Positions 1 through 5,869 of a stretch of DNA of 6,550 nt are shown here, piece after piece. Under the pieces are notes generated by a model. It did not search any database. It saw nothing but the letters and a program-made list of their open reading frames with translations, and was not told the origin of the DNA. Numbering within the stretch: position 1 is the first letter of the stretch; every line of letters begins with the position of its first letter. Origin of the DNA: an uncultured Phycisphaera sp. (GTDB lineage Bacteria > Planctomycetota > Phycisphaerae > Phycisphaerales > SM1A02); the NCBI GenBank assembly GCA_937911845.1, contig CALDQF010000218.1, positions 1 through 6,550 of the forward strand. Reading direction: 5' to 3'. The translations under genes were made by a program, and so were the position numbers.

Positions 1-108
1 AGCGTCGAATTTGAAGTCAAATGTTGCTAGTTCAGCTGATGCTGCTGAGGCAATCATACATGGCGCTGCTGCGACCAAACATGATTTGGACAATGAGAAT
101 CGATTCAT
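1..108 (-). CDS. Exported protein of unknown function, N-terminal fragment (runs off left edge)
   Basis: Only the first 36 codons lie in the window. The frame opens at the ATG complementary to 106-108 and has no stop to the edge. The N-terminus reads as a Sec signal peptide: a short charged n-region (MNRFSLSK), a hydrophobic core at residues 9-20 (SCLVAAAPCMIA) and an Ala-x-Ala end (SAASA) with likely cleavage after residue 25, giving a mature start of ELATFDF. There is no lipobox, so signal peptidase I is expected. The start is supported by a GGAAGGA Shine-Dalgarno sequence with 8 nt between AAGGA and the ATG, the best ribosome site in the window. The frame stays open upstream to about 357, but codons before 108 carry neither a signal peptide nor a comparable ribosome site. 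The family cannot be named from so little. Small-residue signal peptides followed by a Phe/Asp-rich start are common in planctomycete surface and PEP-CTERM-type proteins, which is only a guess here. Confidence 0.72.
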   Translation of the reverse strand, partial: MNRFSLSKSCLVAAAPCMIASAASAELATFDFKFDA

Positions 109-116
109 CGTAAGAT

Positions 117-123
117 TCCTTCC
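117..123 (-). promoter_or_regulatory. Shine-Dalgarno site of the exported-protein gene
   Basis: On the minus strand this reads GGAAGGA, with AAGGA ending 8 nt before the ATG at 108. It decides the start codon. It stands out because the other genes in the window have no comparable purine-rich site at the right distance. Confidence 0.65.
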
Positions 124-534
124 GATAGAACTACCACTTCTCAGGTGGCACGAGCTTCCTTCAGAATCGCTAGGCGGCCCGTAAGGAAGTTGGTTCATGA
201 AACACTGGAGCGGATACATGAAACCGTCAAATGAGGCAACGAGCCTCATAAGCTCTCTCACATATTCTCTCTCGGTGAAGTTCGAAAAGATAAACTCGAA
301 CAAGGTTTGCGAAAATAATCGCGTCCTTAGTTTACACCTATTGATTTTGATAACAAGTTAAAAAGTAGATTTTTTTGTCGTAATGAACATTGTTTACTAC
401 CAAATTACGCCCGATTATCATGCTTTAATTGTCAACCACGTTCCCTACAAAAGCTTGGCTACGGGGTCTTGTACGGGCTGCGACAAAACTCAATTAAACC
501 CTAAAACTGGGATAAAATTGGAGAGACGGCTCAA

Positions 535-547
535 TGCTCAGTGAGCA
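535..547. repeat. Short perfect palindrome just downstream of the RNase D stop
   Basis: The arms TGCTCA and TGAGCA flank one central G. It lies 7 nt beyond the RNase D stop codon in the direction of transcription. As RNA it could form a small hairpin. On the minus strand it is followed by TTGAGCC, not a U-run, so it is not a standard intrinsic terminator. It could be part of a weak terminator, a protein-binding dyad, or chance. Confidence 0.3.
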
Positions 548-553
548 ATCTGT

Positions 554-1888
554 TCAACTTTTGTCTTGGAAGAGCGTCTCTGCCCGCTCAGGGCCACCTG
601 ACCAACGGAAGGTCAAACTGGTTTCGCCCTGGAGCATGGAAAAAAGCGGCCCCCCCAGAAGCTCGCTTCGCCAACCGGTGTCAAGAACGCCATCCGGACG
701 CTGACCTTTTTTGGCGTCAAGGTAAAACCGAGAGATCTCCGAACGTGAAGCTCCAACTCCGGAATCGATCCCTTCCCGCCAACACAACAGGGAGCTGAAG
801 GCGTGCAGCGCATCGATACGCGAGCGGTCTTGATTGGATTCTTCGCGGCCTGATCCCCCAACCAAGGCATCGGTGTCCATCTTCCGGACCGTACTGAGAA
901 GATCCAAAATGGCATCACCCCAAGTCTCAACCACCGGCCTTGGAAAATGCTTGATGGCCAACAGAGCATCTTTGGCTTTCGGCATGTCTTTCGCGACTTT
1001 GGCACACACATCGTCTTTCAAAACGCTGCGGGGAGGAAGATCCTCGACCTGGGCAATATGGTCACGAAGCGTCAGCAACTCCATCAACGCGGTCCGCTGA
1101 CGGCGGTTGAATTTTCGATTTCCCACCGCCCGCTGCATGCGATGCACGGGGTCGGGCGTGTACGTCTTTGGATCAACCAACGAACGGCATTCTTCAGCCA
1201 CTTTTTCGTCATGGCCGCGTTCCGCTGTCATCGCAGCCAAAGCATCGGAAATCACAAAAAGAAAGCGAACATCATCTGCGGCATACTCCAAGTGTCCCGA
1301 ACGAAGCGGACGTTGGTCCCACCGAGTGAAGGTGTACGACTTGTCGAGGGTGATGCCAACAAATTCATCCACCAAAGCGGAGAGAGATATTGGGAAAGAC
1401 CGGTCAGAAAATCCTGCTGCAACTTGAGTGTCCAACACGTTGGTCGCCGGAGCACCGGTGGCTCGCCAAATTGGCACCAAGTCTTGTAAACCTGAATGCA
1501 CCAACACTCGAACTTCCGAGTCCGCGAGCAACGACCAAACAGGTTCGAGCGGCGCGCCTTGGATCGGGTCGATCAAAACCACCCGCTGTGGCGTCGCCAA
1601 TTGCACCAAACAAATTTTGGGGATGTACGACTCTTCGCCAATAAATTCCGTGTCGTACGCCACTTCCCCCGCAGATCGGGCTTCTGCACAAAAGGCCTCG
1701 ACTTCCGCCAAAGTGGTGAGCACTTCAGCCGGATCTGAAGGAATCCTTGCATGTTCGGGGAGTTGCCTCGGCGTTGCTTTTTCCTGTTCCACCGCACGAC
1801 TGGCGGCGGCGCGGCGACGGCCGCGACCCCCTTGTCCAAGGGATTGCTTCAAACGTTTGGTCGATGGCTTCGAGGGGGGTTTGGTCAT
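554..1888 (-). CDS. rnd: Ribonuclease D (DEDDy 3'-5' exoribonuclease with HRDC domains)
   Basis: The protein has 444 residues. RNase D trims RNA 3' ends, classically tRNA precursors, with two metal ions in the cytoplasm. The exonuclease domain is at about residues 50-225: Exo I is YDTEF (D79, E81), Exo II is HSGLQDL (131-137, D136), and Exo III is EYAADDV (Y202, D206), so all four acidic residues and the tyrosine are present. An HRDC domain follows at about 260-335. The stretch at about 352-420, with ASRSEISRF and GWRSELLGGPLFSML, fits the second HRDC-like domain of RNase D. The first 50 residues are rich in Lys, Arg and Gln (for example GRGRRR) and precede the conserved fold, perhaps as an RNA-binding tail. 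The ATG at 1888 was chosen because it lies 22 nt after the M48 protease stop. An in-frame start at 2020 would overlap that gene by 110 nt and add residues unlike RNase D. No clear Shine-Dalgarno sequence precedes the ATG. It is probably the last gene of the leftward operon. Confidence 0.93.
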   Translation of the reverse strand: MTKPPSKPSTKRLKQSLGQGGRGRRRAAASRAVEQEKATPRQLPEHARIPSDPAEVLTTLAEVEAFCAEARSAGEVAYDTEFIGEESYIPKICLVQLATPQRVVLIDPIQGAPLEPVWSLLADSEVRVLVHSGLQDLVPIWRATGAPATNVLDTQVAAGFSDRSFPISLSALVDEFVGITLDKSYTFTRWDQRPLRSGHLEYAADDVRFLFVISDALAAMTAERGHDEKVAEECRSLVDPKTYTPDPVHRMQRAVGNRKFNRRQRTALMELLTLRDHIAQVEDLPPRSVLKDDVCAKVAKDMPKAKDALLAIKHFPRPVVETWGDAILDLLSTVRKMDTDALVGGSGREESNQDRSRIDALHAFSSLLCWREGIDSGVGASRSEISRFYLDAKKGQRPDGVLDTGWRSELLGGPLFSMLQGETSLTFRWSGGPERAETLFQDKS

Positions 1889-1910
1889 GAGAAGAGACGA
1901 AGAATAACGT

Positions 1911-3731
1911 TCAACCCGAACCTGATTCCAGTGTCGGCCTGATGGAAAGATCAAGAGCCGCACCAACCAAGGCCAAGAGTTCTCGCTCCTCGACCTGAAC
2001 CACCCCATCCGCCTCCACAAAGACCACCGCCAATTCGCCCAAACGGGACGCTGCTTCCGGTTCCAAGCGAGACAGACGGGCTAAGGCTTCATCGAGTTCT
2101 CGGACACGAGGCGCGGGACCTTCCACTTCAAATCCAAAACCCAATCGAGCGCTTTGCTGTTGGGAAAGAGCCAGCTGAGCCGCGGGATCACCAGGATGGC
2201 CGGCTTCCGCGAGTCCGCGAAGCAGCACGTTGATGGGTCCTCGGAGCTGGGCCGAGCTGCGATTGCGTTTGGGATCCGCGTGGCCACGGAAGCGACGGTC
2301 CAGACGCCCAATCAACATTCGGCCGGTGGCTGCCTCAAGCAGAGTGACCCCCCCATCTCGTTCGATCATGGCCAAGATGGCTTGCCGGATTCGGTGATAC
2401 TGGCTTTCCGAAAGGCCCGCCATCACCGGCAAGGCGTGCTCCAAGAAAGGCAACCGGTCGTCCACTTGCAATCGTGACATCCGAGGGAGCAAGCGTGACG
2501 CTTCTTCGGCGACCTGCTGGAGTCCACGATCAGCCAGCGCACGGAGCGGGACATCCGGCGGGTCTTCGTCCTCCAAGGCCAAAATGGCAAAGACACTGGC
2601 CACCGCCCCCAGCAGGTCATCGGCGGCATCACCAACGGCATCTTGGACCCGGACTGTGGTGGCCTGCGCGGCTGCGACGGCCGCGTGGCCCACGAAACCT
2701 GCCGCGCCGCTAGGGGGCACCGACTGGACCCCGCGAGACTCCAATTGGATCTCTGGTTCGGGAGGCAACTTTCCGCTGGTCCACTGACCGCCAGGGTCGA
2801 TGGCTTCCACCCGCTTTTCAATTGGCGGGTGGGTGGCAAACAAACTGGACACGCCACGACCAAAGAACATGTGGCTTGATTCAGCTGCATTCTTGTGCTT
2901 GACCGAACTGCCCACACCGCCCAAACGCCGCAGGGCATTGGCGATCCCGGCCGGGTTGCGGGTGTATTGCACGGCCGAAGCATCGGCCAGATATTCGCGC
3001 TGCCGGGACACCATCGCCTTCAACAAACTGCCAAAGAACGCCCCCACCCCACCAACCACGACAAGGGCGAGTCCTGGAAGCACCAACGCCAGACCACCGG
3101 CGTCTTCTTTTTTGCGAGCCATCGCGGCCGAGTGAAAGCCAATGCGAATGATGGTCCACCCCAGATACACCAACGCCATCAAGCCGAAAATCAGGCCCAT
3201 CAACCGAATATTCAACCGCATGTCGCCATGCTTGATGTGGCTGAATTCATGGGCCACGACGCCTTGCAATTCATCGCGAGGCAATCGACGCATACAACCT
3301 TCGGTGAAGCCCAACACCGCGTCCTCGGGACGCAAACCCGCCGCGAAAGCGTTGATTTGCATCTCGTCGTCCATCACATACACCGGTGGTGCAGGGATCC
3401 CACTGGCCAAGGCCATTTCCTCGACAACGTTCAGCAACCGGCGTTCGCCAGAATCTCTGGTGCTCGCGGGCAACAAACGGCCTCCCAGTCCTTCGGCCAC
3501 CACTCGGCCACCACCCCGAAGTTGCAGCAATCTGAAGCCAGAAGCAAGCAGCACAACCGCACCAACGACACCTCCGACCACCAGACCTTCTTGCGCTCTT
3601 CCGTTCAGGAACAACGGAACCGACAAGGCCAAAATGACCAGAACCACCGCCACTGCAAAAAGTACCACCAGCCAACTGGTATTGCGGCGAGCGTCGTCTT
3701 GACGTTCAAAGAAATTCGTCGCGTTGGACAT
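1911..3731 (-). CDS. HtpX-like M48 family membrane zinc metalloprotease with C-terminal extension
   Basis: The protein has 606 residues. The catalytic motif HEFSH (161-165) supplies two zinc ligands and the general base. The third ligand is E246 in the helix REYLADA (245-251). The conserved FATHPPIEKRVEAI block (298-311) is typical of HtpX-type enzymes. Predicted membrane segments are at about 19-41, 49-69, 175-198 and 213-237, giving the HtpX arrangement with the active site facing the cytoplasm. HtpX proteins cleave misfolded or damaged membrane proteins. Canonical HtpX has about 290 residues, so the 280 or so residues after about 325 are extra: a Gly/Pro/Ala-rich linker, then a helical region. 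The end (EADGVVQVEERELLALVG) resembles the acidic motif of TerB-like domains. It starts 16 nt after the lemA stop, and its own stop is 22 nt before rnd, so co-transcription is likely. The family call is firm. The symbol htpX is withheld because of the different architecture. Confidence 0.92.
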   Translation of the reverse strand: MSNATNFFERQDDARRNTSWLVVLFAVAVVLVILALSVPLFLNGRAQEGLVVGGVVGAVVLLASGFRLLQLRGGGRVVAEGLGGRLLPASTRDSGERRLLNVVEEMALASGIPAPPVYVMDDEMQINAFAAGLRPEDAVLGFTEGCMRRLPRDELQGVVAHEFSHIKHGDMRLNIRLMGLIFGLMALVYLGWTIIRIGFHSAAMARKKEDAGGLALVLPGLALVVVGGVGAFFGSLLKAMVSRQREYLADASAVQYTRNPAGIANALRRLGGVGSSVKHKNAAESSHMFFGRGVSSLFATHPPIEKRVEAIDPGGQWTSGKLPPEPEIQLESRGVQSVPPSGAAGFVGHAAVAAAQATTVRVQDAVGDAADDLLGAVASVFAILALEDEDPPDVPLRALADRGLQQVAEEASRLLPRMSRLQVDDRLPFLEHALPVMAGLSESQYHRIRQAILAMIERDGGVTLLEAATGRMLIGRLDRRFRGHADPKRNRSSAQLRGPINVLLRGLAEAGHPGDPAAQLALSQQQSARLGFGFEVEGPAPRVRELDEALARLSRLEPEAASRLGELAVVFVEADGVVQVEERELLALVGAALDLSIRPTLESGSG

Positions 3732-3747
3732 AACTTTTCGGTTTCAG

Positions 3748-4356
3748 TCAGCCACCAAAATTGACTTTGGGCGCGGTACGAGCAGAAGCGTCATCCACTT
3801 CAAAAAGCATGGCTTCTTTGAAGCCCAACAAGCCTGCAATCAGGACGGCGGGGAACGTGTCTCGCGCGGTATTGAACAACGTGACGGCGTCATTAAACGC
3901 TTGCCGAGCAAAAGCAACTTTATTCTCGGTGCTGGTGAGTTCTTCTTGCACCGCCATCATGTTCTGGTTTGCCTTCAGGTCTGGATACGCTTCTGCGACG
4001 GCCATCAACCGACCCAAAACGCCACCAAGTCCAGCCTCCGCAGATGCCAAGTTGGCCATTGCACTGGAGTCGCCCGGAGCTGCTGCCGCTGCTTGCATCG
4101 CCCCCATGGCTTGATTTCGCGCGGCGATCACGGCTTCAAGGGTGTCTTTTTCATGACTCATGTACCCCTTGGCGGTTTCCACCAGGTTGGGGATCAGGTC
4201 GTACCGACGTTGCAACTGCACTTCGATCTGGGCGAAGGCATTGCGGAAGCGATTTCGCTTGCCGATCAGGCCGTTGTACAACGCGATGGCCCAGAAGGCC
4301 ACCAAAAGCAACAGACCAACAAAAATGGCAAACACGATGAGAAGAACACTACCCAT
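3748..4356 (-). CDS. lemA: LemA family protein
   Basis: The protein has 202 residues, the usual LemA length. An N-terminal transmembrane anchor at residues 4-26 is followed by the signature YNGLIGKRNRFRNAF (27-41), then EVQLQRRYDLIPNLVE (45-60) and KGYMSHE (63-69). The second conserved half includes AEAYPDLKANQNM (121-133), EELTSTENKVAFAR (138-151) and FNTARDTFPA (161-170). The fold is a long antiparallel helical bundle. LemA proteins are membrane-anchored and their biochemical role is poorly known. In many bacteria they are encoded beside an M48 or HtpX-like protease, as here with a 16-nt gap, so a role as partner or substrate adaptor of that protease is a reasonable inference. No clear Shine-Dalgarno sequence precedes the ATG. 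A small dyad lies in the 75-bp gap upstream (arms CCGAA and TTCGG at 4394-4413). The last residues are disordered and Gly-rich. Confidence 0.95.
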   Translation of the reverse strand: MGSVLLIVFAIFVGLLLLVAFWAIALYNGLIGKRNRFRNAFAQIEVQLQRRYDLIPNLVETAKGYMSHEKDTLEAVIAARNQAMGAMQAAAAAPGDSSAMANLASAEAGLGGVLGRLMAVAEAYPDLKANQNMMAVQEELTSTENKVAFARQAFNDAVTLFNTARDTFPAVLIAGLLGFKEAMLFEVDDASARTAPKVNFGG

Positions 4357-4393
4357 GGCACCAACTTACCCGGGAATGATCCTGCCAGCATGT

Positions 4394-4413
4394 CCGAACA
4401 TCACCACTTTCGG
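4394..4413. repeat. Small dyad in the gap upstream of lemA
   Basis: The arms CCGAA and TTCGG are separated by a 10-nt loop. It lies within the 75-bp gap between the 148-residue gene and lemA, the only gap in the leftward cluster large enough for a regulatory element. There is no U-run after it in the direction of transcription, so it does not look like an intrinsic terminator. It may be a leader hairpin or chance. Confidence 0.2.
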
Positions 4414-4431
4414 AAATGCACCGCGTTGGAA

Positions 4432-4878
4432 TTAGGCGTCAGAACCTTCGTTTCCACTGGCCATGGACTGCAAACGGGAGATCATCTCTTCAATCTCAGT
4501 CGGGGACACGCCGAGGGCCTCGGCCAAACTTTCTGCCGATTCGCCTTGTGACCATCCTTCCCGGACCGCGACTTCCATCGGATCACTCTCGATGTCGGTG
4601 GTGCTCACGCCAGGAAGACTGCTGTCGTGCGCGGGGTCGAGCAACTCAGCTCGACGGATCAACCGATCAAGTCGACGCGAAGCTTGCTCAGCGTCCCGAA
4701 GCAACAGCTCGATTCGATCGGGATGAACGGGACGCGGGGAAGGCACTGGCGCGGCAACCGTTGCCCGCGGTGTGGGCACCGCTTCTGGTTTTCGTACAAA
4801 AGAGAGGATCCAAGCTGCAGTCGCCCCCCCGGCGATTCCAGCCACCAACGCGATCAACAGCAAGAGAGGATCTGACAT
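4432..4878 (-). CDS. Small membrane-anchored protein of unknown function with HTH-like C-terminus
   Basis: The protein has 148 residues and I do not recognise the family. Visible parts in order are a single transmembrane segment at about 4-27, a Pro/Ala/Val-rich linker at 31-53, a charged helix at about 54-80 (RIELLLRDAEQASRRLDRLI) that could form a coiled coil, an acidic linker, and a C-terminal helical segment at 101-138. That last segment (GESAESLAEALGVSPTEIEE) resembles a helix-turn-helix of the kind seen in bacterial anchored proteins such as those with DUF2802 or DUF6115. The resemblance is by eye only. The predicted topology puts the soluble part in the cytoplasm if the basic FVRK after the helix follows the positive-inside rule. 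The start codon lies in the short gap facing tilS, and it is the first gene of the leftward cluster, 75 nt before lemA. It may be a regulator or scaffold for the LemA/M48 pair, but context is the only support. Confidence 0.75.
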   Translation of the reverse strand: MSDPLLLLIALVAGIAGGATAAWILSFVRKPEAVPTPRATVAAPVPSPRPVHPDRIELLLRDAEQASRRLDRLIRRAELLDPAHDSSLPGVSTTDIESDPMEVAVREGWSQGESAESLAEALGVSPTEIEEMISRLQSMASGNEGSDA

Positions 4879-4924
4879 AGGTCTTTCTCAATCGGCACAA
4901 TGGAGTCTCTATCATCCATCAACC

Positions 4925-5869
4925 TTGACCAAACCTGATGACAAATCTGGTCGAATCCCCTTGCTGGGGGATTTTGAAGCCCGCATGCGGCGATTGGGGT
5001 CTGCAAATGGGGGTTGGCTGGTTGCGGTTTCGGGAGGTCCAGATTCATTTGCCTTGCTTGATTTGGCCTACCGATCAATGCACCGAACCCCGCGACCACT
5101 GCATGCCGTTACGGTACAACACCACCTGCGTGCAGAAGCAGAAGACGAACTGATGGCCGTCCGTGGGTGGTGCGAAGCCCGCAATATTCCCCACCACCGG
5201 CAAGACCTTGAGCCTCCGGCCAATCCTGCGGCAGCGCGACACGCCCGCTACCACGCGCTGCAAACCGTCGCGATCGAACAGAAGCTGCCTCATGTTTTGC
5301 TGGGCCACCACGCCGACGATCAAGTGGAATCGATCTTGTTGGCCTTGGTTCGAGGCGCTGGCCCCAAAGGCCTCGGAGGCATGCAGGATTGTCGGAACTT
5401 GGGCGACGGCATTCAGGTGCTTCGTCCCTTCCTCGAAACGCCAGGCCAAAATCTTCGAGATCACGCCAAGGAACACCAACTGCCGTTCCACGATGAACCT
5501 GGGAATCTCGATCCCCAGAGCGCGCGCGGACGCATTCGAACCCTCATCCGTCCTGAATTGGAATCGTTGCGTCAAGGGTGCGGTATGGCCATGGTGAACA
5601 ACGGGGCCTTGATGCACGCCGCCGGCCAAGCCCTCCAGAAACAAGCGAAACGATTGGCCCAACGTGAAGAAAGAGAGATTTGGCAGCGTGCTTCAGAAGG
5701 CTTGCGGTTGGCGGCCCTTCAGGTTCGCGCCCCCAACACCCCCAACACCCAACTACGCCCCTTGTGTCGAGCCATTGCGGACCAAGAAGATCGACCTCGA
5801 CGCTTTGCGGTGCATGGTGGGGTTATGGAGTTGACCGCACGAGCACTGATGGGGCCCAGACCGCTTTAG
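4925..5869 (+). CDS. tilS: tRNA(Ile)-lysidine synthase
   Basis: TilS uses ATP and lysine to convert C34 of the tRNA-Ile CAU anticodon to lysidine, so that AUA is read as isoleucine. Numbered from the chosen TTG, the protein has 314 residues. The N-type ATP-pyrophosphatase P-loop SGGPDS is at 36-41, VQHHLRAEAEDE at 64-75, RHARYHAL at 105-112, and GHHADDQVESILLALVRG at 127-144. FHDEPGNLD with RGRIRTLIRPEL follows at about 188-211. It is shorter than the 430 or so residues of E. coli TilS and appears to lack its full C-terminal domains, as in compact TilS forms. The start is uncertain. An in-frame ATG at 4772 would overlap the divergent gene by 107 nt and adds residues unlike TilS. The first ATG after that, at 4985, would remove the expected FEARMRRLG helix before the P-loop. 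TTG at 4925 or 4961 keeps that helix, and 4925 is preferred. It is divergent from the 148-residue gene and convergent with serS. Confidence 0.9.
   Translation: MTKPDDKSGRIPLLGDFEARMRRLGSANGGWLVAVSGGPDSFALLDLAYRSMHRTPRPLHAVTVQHHLRAEAEDELMAVRGWCEARNIPHHRQDLEPPANPAAARHARYHALQTVAIEQKLPHVLLGHHADDQVESILLALVRGAGPKGLGGMQDCRNLGDGIQVLRPFLETPGQNLRDHAKEHQLPFHDEPGNLDPQSARGRIRTLIRPELESLRQGCGMAMVNNGALMHAAGQALQKQAKRLAQREEREIWQRASEGLRLAALQVRAPNTPNTQLRPLCRAIADQEDRPRRFAVHGGVMELTARALMGPRPL

Larger units (their letters stand above)
109..553. other. AT-rich intergenic region, no gene recognised
   Basis: About 445 bp lie between the end of the RNase D gene and the start of the exported-protein gene, both on the minus strand. 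Composition is clearly more AT-rich than the flanking genes, especially at 305-435, with T and A runs at 361-376. I found no tRNA, no rRNA and no convincing small gene. Visible structures are a dyad at 280-301 (GTTCGA and TCGAAC, 10-nt loop), a smaller one at 309-322 (GCGA and TCGC, 6-nt loop), and a palindrome at 535-547. A weak minus-strand promoter candidate is TTGTTA (complement of 351-356), a 16-nt spacer, and TAAACT (complement of 329-334). It matches the consensus at 4 of 6 bases in each box and would leave a leader of roughly 215 nt. A perfect TTGACA (complement of 430-435) and a GATAAT (complement of 414-419) are also present, but only 10 nt apart. No hairpin with a following U-run marks a clear terminator. 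Confidence 0.5.

Noticed and set aside
2..184. Plus-strand open stretch of 60 codons from the left edge, which could be a gene end
   Set aside because: It is antisense to the signal-peptide start, has no recognisable protein character, and the minus-strand reading has both a ribosome site and a signal peptide.
414..435. TTGACA and GATAAT on the minus strand as a sigma-70 promoter
   Set aside because: The boxes are individually good, but the spacer is only 10 nt, far short of the usual 16-18.
441..553. Possible tRNA or small structured RNA
   Set aside because: There is no T-loop consensus, no acceptor-stem pairing and no intact cloverleaf. Only short direct repeats of TACGGG and one palindrome are seen.
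947..1489. 180-codon open frame on the plus strand
   Set aside because: It is antisense to the RNase D catalytic and HRDC regions and shows no protein-like features.
1889..2020. Longer 488-residue version of RNase D
   Set aside because: The extra 44 residues overlap the M48 gene in another frame and do not resemble RNase D. The ATG at 1888 fits the operon spacing.
2895..3764. 289-codon open frame on the plus strand
   Set aside because: It lies almost entirely antisense to the M48 protease and its translation is rich in His, Gln and Arg without any motif, so it is a shadow of the real gene.
3724..4551. 275-codon open frame on the plus strand spanning lemA
   Set aside because: It is antisense to the whole of lemA, whose conserved motifs are unambiguous. 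No domain or ribosome site supports it.
642..4835. C-runs (around 651-657 and 4826-4832) as programmed or accidental frameshift sites
   Set aside because: Both genes read through these runs in a single frame with the expected protein sequence on each side.
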